From positions 21,214 through 85,213 of the forward strand of contig NZ_CANMPM010000014.1 in the NCBI RefSeq assembly GCF_947499845.1: a DNA stretch of 64,000 bases, written 5' to 3'. The position numbers were made by a program, and so were the translations under genes. The DNA comes from an uncultured Pseudokineococcus sp. (GTDB lineage Bacteria > Actinomycetota > Actinomycetes > Actinomycetales > Quadrisphaeraceae). Shown here one piece after another: positions 1 to 9,534 of the stretch. The notes beneath the pieces are model-generated. The model had not been told where the DNA came from. It did not search any database and was given only the letters and a program-made list of their open reading frames with translations. The number at the start of each line of letters is the position of its first letter. Within the stretch, counting starts at the first letter, position 1.

Positions 1-41
1 GGTCACGCGCCCTCGGGTGGGCGACGACGCGGCCGAGGGCG

Positions 42-899
42 TCAGCCGCTGCGCAGCAGGCGTCGGCCCGGGCCGGTGGACCGGGCGAGCAGGCCCAGCA
101 CCCGGGTCGACGCCCCCGGCACGAGGCGCTCCAGCAGCGCGGGCAGCCGCGCCGACCAGCCGACGAGCAGGCGCGGGCGCCGCCGCTCGACGGCGCGCAG
201 GACCTGCTCGGCGACGTCGGCCGGGTCCATCGTCAGCAGGCGCTGGAAGGACGCGCGCCCCGCCGCCACGTCCTCGGCGGACAGGCTCGCGGCGCCGCGG
301 GCGTCCTGCGCGATGCGGGTGCGCACGCCCCCCGGCATGACGCACGTGACGCCGACCCCGTCGGGGCGCAGCTCGGCGCGGAGGGCCTCCGTGAAGCCGC
401 GGACGGCGAACTTGCTCGTGGCGTAGGCGCTCTGGCCGGGCGGCGCGACGACGCCGAAGATGCTCGCCACCGTGACGACGTGCGAGCCCGGCTGCTCCCG
501 CAGCGCCGGGAGCAGCGCGCAGACCACCTGGACCGTGGCCCGGAGGTTCACCTCGACGACCCACCAGAACTCCTCGAGCGTGAGGTGGCGGAACAGGCCG
601 CCGAGGGCCACCCCGGCGTTGCTCACGACGAGGGTCACGCGCGGGTGGTCGGCGCGGACGGCGTCGAGCGCGCGCGCCGTCGCGTCGCGGTCGGCGAGGT
701 CGACGACGTAGGTCCGCACCGCGAGGCGGGGGTGCGCCGCCCGCAGGGACGAGGCCACGCCCTCGAGCCGCTCGGCGTCCCGGTCGAGCAGCGCGAGGTG
801 GCTGCCGCGCGCGGCCAGCGCCCGCGCGAGCGCCTCGCCGATGCCGCTGGCGGCACCGGTGACGACGGCCGTGCCGCCCTCGACGACGTAGGGGCGCAC
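42..899 (-). CDS. SDR family NAD(P)-dependent oxidoreductase
   Basis: A 285-residue short-chain dehydrogenase/reductase, probably a soluble NAD(P)-dependent alcohol/ketone oxidoreductase of unknown substrate. The Rossmann motif TGAASGIG is at residues 14-21, SNAG at 93-96, the catalytic Ser at 146 (VASIFG) and the YATSK active-site signature at 159-163, all in classical order and spacing. I chose the GTG at 899 because GGGAGG lies just upstream and the protein then starts directly before the first beta strand. A longer open frame to 1067 adds a low-complexity, non-conserved N-terminus. It is divergent from the xylanase and has no obvious partner, so the substrate cannot be inferred. Confidence 0.88.
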   Translation of the reverse strand: MRPYVVEGGTAVVTGAASGIGEALARALAARGSHLALLDRDAERLEGVASSLRAAHPRLAVRTYVVDLADRDATARALDAVRADHPRVTLVVSNAGVALGGLFRHLTLEEFWWVVEVNLRATVQVVCALLPALREQPGSHVVTVASIFGVVAPPGQSAYATSKFAVRGFTEALRAELRPDGVGVTCVMPGGVRTRIAQDARGAASLSAEDVAAGRASFQRLLTMDPADVAEQVLRAVERRRPRLLVGWSARLPALLERLVPGASTRVLGLLARSTGPGRRLLRSG

Positions 900-1121
900 C
901 GAGCCCACCTCCCTGGGAGCCGACGCCGCCCCGGCCGGGCGGCGAGATCGCATCCTGCCCGGCGCGTCGCGCCCCCGCGCCCCGGCGGCGGTCGCGGACG
1001 AGCCGGGCGGATCGGGACGAGACGCGTCTTGACGACGCCCCACGACCGTGGTCCCCTTCCGGGGCACGACCTGGAAATCGTTTTAGTCGCAGCGAGGGCG
1101 CTGCGCACGAGGAGGAGCTCC

Positions 1122-3851
1122 ATGGGACGACGACGTCTGGGAGCCGGGGCCCTGGCCCTCGGCGTGCTCGCACCGCTCGGCGTGGTGCTGGCACCGACCG
1201 CCGGCGCGGAGCCGGCGACGGTCTACGAGACGGGCTTCGAGGACGGCCCGTCGGGCTGGTTCGGCCGCGGCACCGCCGAGGTCGAGGTCAGCACCGCGCA
1301 GGCCCGGACCGGGGAGGCCAGCCTGCTCACCACCGGCCGGACCCAGGCCTGGAACGGCCCGGCGCTCGACGCGCTGGGCCTCATGCCCGCCGGCACGTAC
1401 GAGGTCGAGGCGTGGGTGCGCCTCGTCGACGGCAGCGGTGAGGACGCGGTCACGATGAGCGTCGCGCGCACCCCGCAGGGCGGCGACGCGGCGTTCGACT
1501 CGGTGGCCTACCAGGTCCCGGTGACCGACAGCGGCTGGACGCGGGTCGGCGGGACCTACGAGCACGGCACGCAGAACAGCCAGCTCGAGCTGTACCTGGA
1601 GAGCCCCGACGCCACGCAGGCGTACTACGTCGACGACGTGAGCATCGTCGGCGAGGCCGCGCCGCCGCCGGGCGACAGCACGCGCAGCGACCTGCGCACC
1701 GACTTCGAGGACGGCCTGCAGGGCTGGGGCCCGCGCGGGGACGCCCAGGTCGCCCTGTCCACCGACGACGCCCACGGCGGCAGCGCGAGCCTGCTGACGA
1801 CGAACCGCCTGCAGAGCTGGCAGGGCCCGGCCCTCGACGTCACGAGCGCCCTGGCGATCGGCCAGCGCGTGCAGGTCTCGATGTGGGTGCGCCTCGCCCC
1901 GGGGCAGGAGCCGACGGGCCTGAGCGCGACCGTCCAGCGCGACCGCGGCACCGCCACGAGCTACGACGGCGTCGCCGGGGCCAGCGGCCAGGTCACGGCC
2001 GACGCCTGGACCGAGCTGCGGGGCACCTACACCCTCGGCGCGCCGGTCGACACGGCCACCCTCTACGTCGAGGGGACCGCCGGCGTCGACTTCTACCTCG
2101 ACGACGTCGCGGTCGTCGGCGTCGAGGAGACGCCGATCCAGGACGTGCCGGCCCTCCAGGACATCCTGGCGGCCGACGGCATCGAGCACACCGGCGTCGC
2201 GATCGACCCGCGCGAGACGGTCGGCCGCCCCTCGGAGCTCCTCCAGAAGCACTACAGCGCCTTCACGCCGGAGAACGACGGCAAGCCCGCCGAGATCCAG
2301 CCCGTCGAGGGGCAGTTCACCTTCGGCGACCTCGACGCGCTGCTCGACTACGCCGACGCGACCGGCACCGACGTCTACTACCACGTGCTCGTCTGGCACT
2401 CCCAGACGCCGGACTGGTTCTTCCTCGACGGCGACCGGCCCCTCACGAGCAGCCCCGAGGACCAGGCGCTGCTGCGCTCGCGCATGGAGGCGCACATCCG
2501 GGCGATCTCCGAGCACGTCGCGGAGCGCTACCCCGACGGCGACAGCCCGATCTGGGCGATGGACGTCGTCAACGAGGTCATCAACGACGGGCCGAACGGC
2601 AACCCGCACGACATGCGGGACAGCCGCTGGTTCCAGGTGCTCGGCGAGGGCTTCGTCGACGAGGCCTTCCGCCTCGCCGACCAGTACTTCCCCGGGGTCG
2701 AGCTCTTCATCAACGACTACAACACCGAGATCCCGTCCAAGCGCGAGGACTACCTCTCGCTCGTCGCCGCGCTGCAGGAGCGGGGCGTGCCGGTCGACGG
2801 CGTCGGGCACCAGGCGCACGTCGACTTCGCCCGGCCCGTGGAGTGGCTCGACGACACCATGGACGCCGTCACCGCGCTCGACCCGTCGCTGCTGCAGGCG
2901 ATCACCGAGCTCGACGTCAACTCCTCCACGGAGAACCGCGGGGCCGACGTCGGCAGCGGGGGCACGTACGTGCCCGTCACGGAGGACAGGGAGAAGGCGG
3001 CGGCCGAGCTCGGGTACTACTACCGCGACCTCTTCGCCATGCTGCGCACGCACAGCGACTCCCTGGCGTCGGTGACCTTCTGGGGCATCAGCAACGCGCG
3101 CAGCTGGCTGCGCACGTGGCCCGGCCCGCGCCCGTGGGAGCAGCCGCTGCCCTTCGACGACGACCTGCAGGTGCTCCCCGCCTACTGGGGGGTCGTCGAC
3201 CCGTCGCAGCTGCCGCCGCGGCCCGAGGACTTCCTCCCGCCGCGCTTCGAGGGCCCGCAGACCGTCGAGGTCGTGGCCACCGACCCCGACGGCACGCCGG
3301 TGGACTACGCGCTGCCAGCCGTCCGCGACACCCGTGACGGCGTCGTCACCCCGACGTGCGCTCCGGCGCCCGGCTCGGTCTTCGCCCTCGGCATGACCGA
3401 GGTCACGTGCACGGCGAGCGACAGCGCGGGCAACACCACCCCGGCGACGACCTTCGACGTCGTCGTCACCGCCCCGCCGACCCAGGCGGAGCTCACGACG
3501 GAGCTGCGGCGCGACGAGGTCCGGGCGAAGGTCGGGCAGAAGCTCACCGTGCCCGCGTCGGTGGAGAACACCGGCGCCGGGACGCTCGTGGGCGGCTCCC
3601 TCGCCACGACGTGCGTGCAGACGAACACCGGCGAGGCCGGGGCCGGGGCGGCGTCGCTCGCGCCGGTCGACGGCACCGCGGACCGCGTCGGACGCCGCGA
3701 CTACGGCGCCGGCCAGGGCACGGCGCTCGTCCTGCGGGGCACCGCGACGGCGCCCGGCGTCGTCGAGATGACCTGCACGACGACGATGGCCGACGACTGG
3801 GGCACCGACCTCGAGGCCTCGGCCGACCTCGTGGTGGAGGTCCGCCGCTGA
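1122..3851 (+). CDS. Secreted GH10 endo-1,4-beta-xylanase with two N-terminal CBM4/9-type modules
   Basis: A 909-residue exported xylanase. Order: Sec signal peptide (about 1-28, ending AGA), two homologous beta-sandwich modules (about 30-178 and 188-334, each with a FEDG start and a YxDDV end, CBM4/9-like), a GH10 barrel (about 340-703), a hyalin-repeat (HYR)-like domain (about 715-785) and a C-terminal beta-rich tail. The GH10 acid/base is Glu485 (DVVNE) and the nucleophile Glu596 (ITELD); LVWHSQ is also present. The ATG at 1122 follows GAGGAGG; the open frame extends upstream but the signal peptide fixes the start. An AT-rich patch (AAATCGTTTTAG, about 1075-1086) sits 40 bp upstream and may be a control site. 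No sortase motif is visible, so it is probably released or bound to polysaccharide. Confidence 0.93.
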   Translation: MGRRRLGAGALALGVLAPLGVVLAPTAGAEPATVYETGFEDGPSGWFGRGTAEVEVSTAQARTGEASLLTTGRTQAWNGPALDALGLMPAGTYEVEAWVRLVDGSGEDAVTMSVARTPQGGDAAFDSVAYQVPVTDSGWTRVGGTYEHGTQNSQLELYLESPDATQAYYVDDVSIVGEAAPPPGDSTRSDLRTDFEDGLQGWGPRGDAQVALSTDDAHGGSASLLTTNRLQSWQGPALDVTSALAIGQRVQVSMWVRLAPGQEPTGLSATVQRDRGTATSYDGVAGASGQVTADAWTELRGTYTLGAPVDTATLYVEGTAGVDFYLDDVAVVGVEETPIQDVPALQDILAADGIEHTGVAIDPRETVGRPSELLQKHYSAFTPENDGKPAEIQPVEGQFTFGDLDALLDYADATGTDVYYHVLVWHSQTPDWFFLDGDRPLTSSPEDQALLRSRMEAHIRAISEHVAERYPDGDSPIWAMDVVNEVINDGPNGNPHDMRDSRWFQVLGEGFVDEAFRLADQYFPGVELFINDYNTEIPSKREDYLSLVAALQERGVPVDGVGHQAHVDFARPVEWLDDTMDAVTALDPSLLQAITELDVNSSTENRGADVGSGGTYVPVTEDREKAAAELGYYYRDLFAMLRTHSDSLASVTFWGISNARSWLRTWPGPRPWEQPLPFDDDLQVLPAYWGVVDPSQLPPRPEDFLPPRFEGPQTVEVVATDPDGTPVDYALPAVRDTRDGVVTPTCAPAPGSVFALGMTEVTCTASDSAGNTTPATTFDVVVTAPPTQAELTTELRRDEVRAKVGQKLTVPASVENTGAGTLVGGSLATTCVQTNTGEAGAGAASLAPVDGTADRVGRRDYGAGQGTALVLRGTATAPGVVEMTCTTTMADDWGTDLEASADLVVEVRR

Positions 3852-3885
3852 CGAGACGGCGCTGACGAGAAGGCGCTGAGGCACG

Positions 3886-3932
3886 ACGACGGGGCCCGTC
3901 CCCTCCCGGTGGGAGGGGGCGGGCCCCGTCGT
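3886..3932. terminator. Strong bidirectional hairpin terminator
   Basis: Two 22-nt arms (3886-3907 and 3911-3932) pair with one G-T wobble around a 3-nt loop, between the convergent xylanase and GH42 genes. There is no long T tract, as is usual at this GC content. Confidence 0.8.
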
Positions 3933-3961
3933 CCGTGCTGGTGCCGTGGCGCGGGGCGGCC

Positions 3962-6229
3962 TCAGCCGGTGACGAGCACCCGCACGTCCCACGGGCCGAG
4001 CTCGAGCGCGGCGCCCTCGGCGAGCGCCTGGCCGCCGAGCACGTCGGTCGCGGCCGCGGGCAGGTGCGCGCGCGCCGAGTCCCACGACCAGTTGTGGACG
4101 ACGTGCACCCGCCGCCCGTCGGCGGCGGTGGCGCCCATGACCGTCACCGACGGCCCGCCGCCCCAGCGCCGGTCCTCCCGCGGCGCGGCGCCGTCGAGGC
4201 CGGCGCACCAGTCGAGCAGCGCCGCGCCGGTGGCGGCGTCGGGCACGGTGCCGACCGTCGTCACCCGCCCGGCGCCGTGCCGGTGGGTCACCACCGCGGG
4301 CCACCGGCCGAGCTGCGGGTGCTCGTAGCGCGCGAGCACCTCAGCACCCTCGACCACCAGCGCGTCGGCCCACGTCGTCGCCGCCGCGTCGGCGGGCCAG
4401 AGCGCGGGCGGCTCGCCGTCCGCCCAGCGCACGGGGACGGGCTCCCCGAGGTTGGTGGACTCCTGGTACGAGGTGCCCGCCGCGCCGACGAGACGGCTGG
4501 GCTTGACCTCGCGGCGCGCCCGCGCCAGCGGGTCGGCGTACCCCGTGCGCGGGCCCAGCACGAGGTGGCCGCCCGCCGCGGCGTAGGCCGCGAGCCAGTC
4601 CAGCAGCGCGTCCTCGGCCACGTAGAGCCCCGCGACGACGAGCACCGGCAGCTCGGCGACGACGTCCCCCGGCTCCCGCACCACGGCGCCGGCCTGCACG
4701 AGCTGCCGGTCGTGGACGACGCGCACGCCGAGACCGGCGTCGAACGCCGCACGGGACCACGGCCCGGTGAGCCGCTCGTAGGCGGTCTCGTCGGGCGGCG
4801 AGTGCCCGGCGCCGCGCGGGCCGTCGTGGGGCTGGAAGGCCAGGCCCCACTTCGACGGCACGGAGAAGAGGAGGCCGACCTGCGCGTCGGGCCGCAAGCC
4901 CGCCACGAGGGAGCCCGCCGTCCCGAGCTCGGCGCCGAGCTGCGCGAGCTGCTCGTAGACCCGCCCCGGCCGCTGGTCGTGGGGCAGCACGCCGCCCCAG
5001 TACGTCTCGGTGCCGGCGTGCAGCGTGTGCCAGTGCCAGTACTCGACCATCCGCGCGCCGCGGGCGACCATCGCCCACGCCACCTGGCGCCACTGCCCGT
5101 CCCACGCCGGGAAGTTCGTCGACGACCCGCCGATGGGCCCGGCGTTGGTCTCCGTGACGAGGAAGGGCGCCTGCTTCGAGGCCCACATCCGGTCGGCGCT
5201 GTGCACCACCGACCACGTGCCCGCCGTCGTCCAGCCCTGCGGCACCGGGTGGGCGGGCGCCGGGACGGCGAGGGCGTCCTGCATCGCGTAGTAGGGGTTG
5301 CCGGCGGCGACGTCGAGGGCGCGGTCGACCTCGTACTCGTCGACGGCGGGGCGCGTGTAGGACACGCACGTCGTCACCCACTGGTCGGGCCGGGCGATCT
5401 CGCGCACGAGCCCCGCCTGCCACGCGATGAAGTCGGTGGTCAGGCGGGCCTGGTGCGCGCGCCACGCCTGGTCGTACTGCGGCTGCGCGTTGCCCCGCGG
5501 CTCCCACAGGTCCGCCCACGTCGAGAGCCGGTGCGACCAGTACGTGAGGCCCCACGCGTCGTTGAGCGCCTCGACGGTGCCGTACGTGCGGCGCAGCTCG
5601 TCGACGAAGCCCTGCACCACCGAGCGGTTGGAGAAGAGGTGCAGCCCGGGCTCGTTGTCGACCTGGAAGCCCACGACGGCCGGGTGCGCCGCGTACCGGC
5701 CGACCACCGCGCGGATGACCCGCTCGGCGTGGAAGAGGAAGGCCGGGTGGGTGTAGTCGACCTCCTGGCGCGCGCCCCACGCCCGCGGGTGGCCCGTCTC
5801 GTCGACCGCTGCGACCTCGGGGTGCTTGCGCACGAGCCACATCGGGACGGCGTACGTCGGCGTGCCGAGGACGACGGAGATGCCGCGCTCGTGGGCGCCG
5901 TCCAGGGCCTCCTCGAGCCAGTCGAGGTCGAAGACGCCGTCCTCGGGCTCCCACGTCGACCACACCGACTCCCCCACCCGCACCACGGTGAAGCCCGCCT
6001 CGACCATGAGGTCGAGGTCGGTCTTCACGCGCGGCTCGGGCGTGTACTCCGGGTAGTAGGCAGCGCCGAAGAGGACGCGGTCGGGCAGGGGCAGCGCCCC
6101 CGCCGGCCGCTCCGGCGGCGCCGGCGGCGCACCGGGCGGGCGCGTCAGCGGGGCGTCGCCCCAGCTGCGCCCGACGTCGTCGGGCGGCGCGCTCCCCTCT
6201 CCTCGGCCCTCTGCTGCAGCGGGACTCAT
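3962..6229 (-). CDS. GH42 beta-galactosidase
   Basis: A 755-residue glycoside hydrolase family 42 enzyme without a signal peptide, so it acts on imported oligosaccharides. It has the AAYYPEYTPE N-terminal strand, acid/base Glu193 (QVDNEPG) and nucleophile Glu360 (VTETNAG), followed by the YWHWHTLHAG block. Length suits the family (barrel, trimerisation domain, C-terminal beta domain). It is the last gene of the lacI-binding protein-permease-permease operon. Its ATG at 6229 overlaps the stop of the upstream permease by 4 bp (ATGA), indicating translational coupling. The first 45 residues are Pro/Gly-rich and non-conserved. The substrate is probably a plant galactan or galacto-oligosaccharide; GH42 enzymes acting on alpha-L-arabinopyranosides are also known. 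Confidence 0.92.
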   Translation of the reverse strand: MSPAAAEGRGEGSAPPDDVGRSWGDAPLTRPPGAPPAPPERPAGALPLPDRVLFGAAYYPEYTPEPRVKTDLDLMVEAGFTVVRVGESVWSTWEPEDGVFDLDWLEEALDGAHERGISVVLGTPTYAVPMWLVRKHPEVAAVDETGHPRAWGARQEVDYTHPAFLFHAERVIRAVVGRYAAHPAVVGFQVDNEPGLHLFSNRSVVQGFVDELRRTYGTVEALNDAWGLTYWSHRLSTWADLWEPRGNAQPQYDQAWRAHQARLTTDFIAWQAGLVREIARPDQWVTTCVSYTRPAVDEYEVDRALDVAAGNPYYAMQDALAVPAPAHPVPQGWTTAGTWSVVHSADRMWASKQAPFLVTETNAGPIGGSSTNFPAWDGQWRQVAWAMVARGARMVEYWHWHTLHAGTETYWGGVLPHDQRPGRVYEQLAQLGAELGTAGSLVAGLRPDAQVGLLFSVPSKWGLAFQPHDGPRGAGHSPPDETAYERLTGPWSRAAFDAGLGVRVVHDRQLVQAGAVVREPGDVVAELPVLVVAGLYVAEDALLDWLAAYAAAGGHLVLGPRTGYADPLARARREVKPSRLVGAAGTSYQESTNLGEPVPVRWADGEPPALWPADAAATTWADALVVEGAEVLARYEHPQLGRWPAVVTHRHGAGRVTTVGTVPDAATGAALLDWCAGLDGAAPREDRRWGGGPSVTVMGATAADGRRVHVVHNWSWDSARAHLPAAATDVLGGQALAEGAALELGPWDVRVLVTG

Positions 6230-7140
6230 CCCTTGACACCTCCGGTGGCGAGCCCCGCCTGCCAGTACTTCTGGAGGTAGAGGAACGCGATGACGAGCGG
6301 CACGATCGAGACGAGCGAGCCGGTGATGACGCTCGAGAACAGGGCCTGCGCCCCCGAGCCGCCCGCGGCCGTCGACTGCCACTGGGCGAGCCCGACGGTG
6401 AGCGGGAACTTGCTGGGCGTGCTCAGCATGATCAGCGGCAGGAAGTAGTTGTTCCACGTCGCGACGAGCTGGAAGAGCAGCACGGTGATGAAGCCCGGGG
6501 CGAGCAGCCGCAGCGCCACGGTGAAGAAGATGCGCATCTCCCCCGCGCCGTCCACGCGCGCCGCCTCCATGAGCTCGGTCGGCACGGCGTCCGCCGCGTA
6601 GACCCGCATGAGGTAGACGCCGAAGGGGCTGACGAGGCTGGGGAGGATGACGGCCCACCGCGTGTTCGTGAGGTCGACCTCGGCGAACAGCAGGTACGTG
6701 GGGATCGCCAGCGCCGTCGTCGGCACCATGATCGCGCCGAGCACGACCGAGAAGAGCAGGGTGCCCGCCGGGAACGCGTACTTGGCGAAGGCGTACCCCG
6801 CGGCCGTCGCGAGGAAGGCCGCGCCGACGCCGGCCACGCCGGCGTACAGCGCCGTGTTGCCCATCCACGACCAGAACACGCCGCCCTGCGCGGTGAAGAC
6901 GTCGCGGAGGTTGTCCACGAGGTTCAAGTCCGCGAACCACAGCCCGAAGGAGGAGAAGAGGTCCGCGTTGTCCTTCGTCGACGCGACCACCAACCAGTAC
7001 AGCGGCAGGAGGAAGTACGGCAGCGTCAGCAGGACGAGCACGGTGAGCAGCGGGCTCTTGCGCCCGGTCGAGCCCTTGGGCCGCGGCCGCGGCTGCGGCT
7101 CGACCTCCTCGACGGTGGGCGCCGGCGTCGTCGCGGTCAT
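6226..7140 (-). CDS. Carbohydrate ABC transporter permease (MalG type)
   Basis: A 304-residue inner-membrane permease with about six hydrophobic segments. The MalG-type EAA loop, which contacts the ATPase, reads EAARVDGAGEMRIFF. It is preceded by a charged cytoplasmic N-terminus of about 30 residues. It overlaps the next upstream permease and the downstream GH42 gene by ATGA junctions. No ATPase gene is present in the operon, so a shared MsiK-type ATPase encoded elsewhere is probably used, as is common for actinobacterial sugar importers. Confidence 0.92.
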   Translation of the reverse strand: MTATTPAPTVEEVEPQPRPRPKGSTGRKSPLLTVLVLLTLPYFLLPLYWLVVASTKDNADLFSSFGLWFADLNLVDNLRDVFTAQGGVFWSWMGNTALYAGVAGVGAAFLATAAGYAFAKYAFPAGTLLFSVVLGAIMVPTTALAIPTYLLFAEVDLTNTRWAVILPSLVSPFGVYLMRVYAADAVPTELMEAARVDGAGEMRIFFTVALRLLAPGFITVLLFQLVATWNNYFLPLIMLSTPSKFPLTVGLAQWQSTAAGGSGAQALFSSVITGSLVSIVPLVIAFLYLQKYWQAGLATGGVKG

Positions 7141-8093
7141 GAGCGGGCCCTCCGCTGGCTCGTGAGCTGGACGACGTAGGAGACGACCGCGATGCCCGCC
7201 GCGAGGAGGAAGGCGACGGCCGCCGCGTAGTTGAGGTCCTGGCTCGTGAAGGCGAGGTTGTAGGCGTAGAGGTTCGGCGTGTAGGCGCTGTCGATGACGT
7301 TGGGCGCCAGCGTCTGGAGGAGGTTCGGCTCGTTGAACAGCTGGTAGGAGCCGATGACCGAGAAGATGACGGTGAGCAGGATCGCCGAGCGGATGGCCGG
7401 GATCTTGATCGACCAGGCGATGCGCAGCTCGCCGGCGCCGTCCATGCGCGCCGCCTCGTAGAGGTCAGCGGGCACCGCGCGCAGCGCGGCGAACATGATG
7501 ATCATGTTGTAGCCGATGAACTCCCACGTGAGGATGTTCATCAGCGAGCCGAGCATCCAGCTCGAGGACAGGAACGGCGGCGCGGGCAGCTGCAGGCCCT
7601 CCGCGATCTGGGTGAAGGGGCCGAAGTCCGGGCCGTAGAGGTAGCCCCACATGAGCGTCGCGACGACGCTGGGCACGGCGTACGGCAGGAAGATCGACAG
7701 GCGCACGAACCGCTGCGCGTAGAGCCGGCCGGAGTCGAGGGCCAGGGCGAAGAGCAGGGCGAGGCCCAGCATGATCGGCACCTGGATGACGAGGAACAGG
7801 GTCACCCGCAGGACGCCCTCGCCGAAGGCCGAGTCGCCGAGCGCGCGGGCGTAGTTGGCGAGGCCGACGAAGCTCCGGCCGCCGACGAGCTGCTCGCGGA
7901 AGAGCGAGAGGTAGGCCGCGTAGACGAGAGGCACGACGAGCATCGCCGCGAAGACGACCATGAACGGCGCGACGAGCAGGTACGCCGCGCGGTGCTGGCG
8001 GCGGACGGCGGGGCTGTGCCCGCGGCGGCGGGGGCCGGCCCGGCCGGGGGCGGTGGCGCCCCCGGCCGGGCCGGTCGTGGTGGGGGCCGTCAC
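7137..8093 (-). CDS. Sugar ABC transporter permease (MalF/UgpA type)
   Basis: A 318-residue permease with six to seven membrane spans and an EAA loop (EAARMDGAGELRIAW). It pairs with the MalG-type permease to form the membrane channel. The start is the GTG at 8093, which overlaps the TGA of the binding-protein gene (GTGA). The open frame continues upstream through antisense-like sequence, but the overlap and the first membrane span (AAYLLVAPFMVVF) fix the start. About 30 Gly/Pro-rich residues precede the first span. Confidence 0.9.
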   Translation of the reverse strand: MTAPTTTGPAGGATAPGRAGPRRRGHSPAVRRQHRAAYLLVAPFMVVFAAMLVVPLVYAAYLSLFREQLVGGRSFVGLANYARALGDSAFGEGVLRVTLFLVIQVPIMLGLALLFALALDSGRLYAQRFVRLSIFLPYAVPSVVATLMWGYLYGPDFGPFTQIAEGLQLPAPPFLSSSWMLGSLMNILTWEFIGYNMIIMFAALRAVPADLYEAARMDGAGELRIAWSIKIPAIRSAILLTVIFSVIGSYQLFNEPNLLQTLAPNVIDSAYTPNLYAYNLAFTSQDLNYAAAVAFLLAAGIAVVSYVVQLTSQRRARS

Positions 8094-9478
8094 TGGACCG
8101 TGAAGCCCTGCTGCTCGGCGTAGGAGGTGATGTCGTCCTCCCACGCGGCGAGGCCGGCCTCCATGTCGCCGCCCTCGGCGATCGCCGTGCCGAGGGTGTC
8201 GTTGAAGGAGTTGTAGACGTAGTCCATGAAGGGCAGCCAGCCGAAGTCGGTGTCGACCTCCGTGGTGAGCTCGCTGTAGAGCTGGTTCACCTGCTGGCCG
8301 CCGAAGAACTCCGGCGCCGCGTCCAGGAACTCCTCGTTCTCGAGCACGACGTCGTGCGGCACGAAGAGGAACTGGTCGAGCGCCATCGTCAGCGCCGGCT
8401 CCGGGTCGGTGTTGAACCACTTGGCGAGCTGGGCCGCGGCGATGGGGTTCTCCGTCGAGGACAGGACGGCGTCGGTCGAGCCGCCCCAGTTGCCGGTGGC
8501 GGTGTCGCCCTCCTCCCACGCCGGGAGCGGCGAGGCGCGCCACAGGCCCGAGGTGTTGCCGGCCGTGCCCTGGAGGAAGACCGGGCCCCAGGCCGCCGTC
8601 TGCCAGGAGGCGTACTTGCCGTTGGCGAGCCCCTGGTACCACTGGTCGTTGAAGTCGGCGTCGGTCGAGACGAGGTCCTCGTCGATGAGGCCCTGCCAGT
8701 AGTCGACGACCTCGGTGACCTCCGGGGTGTCGAGGTCGATCGTGACGGTCTGGTCGCCGTCGAAGCCGAACGGCTTGGCGCCGTTCTGCCAGAGCAGGCC
8801 CACGAACTGGCCCGGGTCGTTGCCCGGCATGTTCGTCAGGTAGGTGCCCGGCACGGCCTCCTTCATCGTGCGCGCCGCCTCCTCGAACTCCGCCCACGTG
8901 GTGGGGGCCTCGATGCCGGCCTGGTCGAGGAGGTCCTGGCGGTACAGCGAGCCCATCGGGCCGATGTCCTGCGGGATGCCGTAGACGGCGTCGCCCTCGG
9001 TGATCTGCTCCCACACCCACTCGGGGTAGGAGTCCTGGAGCTCGGAGGCGCCGTAGGGGCCCAGGTCGAGCAGGTCGCCGCCGAGGGTGAAGGACGGCAG
9101 GTACTGGTACTCGATCTGCACGACGTCGGGGGCGCCCTCGCCGGCCCGGATCGCCGTGCGCAGCTTCGTGTACTGGTCGAGGCCCTGGCCGGCGTTGACG
9201 AGGTTCACCGAGATCTCGGGGAAGGCCGCCTCGAACTGGTCGACCTCCTTCTGCGCGTCGGGCAGCCAGGTCCAGAACGTCAGCTCGGTCGGCGTCGACA
9301 TCGCCTCGTCGATCTGCTCCTGGGTCACGGGCTCGACGTCCGAGCCGGCGTCGCCGCCACCACCGCCGCCGTCGCCCCCACCGCCGCAGGCGGACAGGAC
9401 GAGGGCGGTCCCGGCGAGCGCCGCGGCGAGCGCGCGGCCGCGGGAGCGGGAGCGGAGGGGGGTGCGGGGTGCGGTCAT
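8090..9478 (-). CDS. Extracellular sugar-binding lipoprotein (ABC SBP family 1)
   Basis: A 462-residue substrate-binding protein. The signal peptide ends in lipobox LSAC followed by a run of glycines, a flexible tether typical of actinobacterial lipoproteins. The body carries SBP_bac_1 features (TFWTWLPDAQK, PDVVQIEYQYLP, WAEFEEAART). It delivers an oligosaccharide to the two permeases downstream. The ATG at 9478 is preceded by AAGGAG. It lies 80 bp after lacI in the same direction; that gap holds short direct repeats and a hairpin. Clustering with GH42 and the nearby xylanase suggests a plant-derived galacto-, arabino- or xylo-oligosaccharide ligand (inference). Confidence 0.92.
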   Translation of the reverse strand: MTAPRTPLRSRSRGRALAAALAGTALVLSACGGGGDGGGGGGDAGSDVEPVTQEQIDEAMSTPTELTFWTWLPDAQKEVDQFEAAFPEISVNLVNAGQGLDQYTKLRTAIRAGEGAPDVVQIEYQYLPSFTLGGDLLDLGPYGASELQDSYPEWVWEQITEGDAVYGIPQDIGPMGSLYRQDLLDQAGIEAPTTWAEFEEAARTMKEAVPGTYLTNMPGNDPGQFVGLLWQNGAKPFGFDGDQTVTIDLDTPEVTEVVDYWQGLIDEDLVSTDADFNDQWYQGLANGKYASWQTAAWGPVFLQGTAGNTSGLWRASPLPAWEEGDTATGNWGGSTDAVLSSTENPIAAAQLAKWFNTDPEPALTMALDQFLFVPHDVVLENEEFLDAAPEFFGGQQVNQLYSELTTEVDTDFGWLPFMDYVYNSFNDTLGTAIAEGGDMEAGLAAWEDDITSYAEQQGFTVQ

Positions 9479-9506
9479 GGTCGGGCGACTCCTTCGTCGT
9501 CGTGCT

Positions 9507-9534
9507 GCGGTCGTGCGGTCGTGCGGTCGTGCGG
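9507..9534. repeat. 8-bp tandem repeat (GCGGTCGT x3.5)
   Basis: Units at 9507-9514, 9515-9522 and 9523-9530 plus a partial copy lie in the 80-bp gap between lacI and the binding-protein gene. The repeat is a possible site of length variation in the leader. Confidence 0.7.

Noticed and set aside
1072..1087. AT-rich patch before the xylanase as a LacI or catabolite operator
   Set aside because: The half-sites AAA/TTT are too short and do not match the palindrome found before the local lacI gene. Kept only as a note on the xylanase gene.
480..1121. N-terminal extension of the xylanase frame by 214 codons
   Set aside because: The extension is antisense to the SDR gene and lacks conserved features, while the ATG at 1122 has a ribosome site and starts a signal peptide.
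1083..4304. A 1073-residue minus-strand open frame opposite the xylanase
   Set aside because: It is a GC-driven antisense shadow: low-complexity Arg/Ala/Gly/Asp content, no motifs, opposite an enzyme with full domains and catalytic residues.
3935..6280. A 781-residue plus-strand open frame opposite the GH42 gene
   Set aside because: Antisense shadow with biased composition and no recognisable domain.
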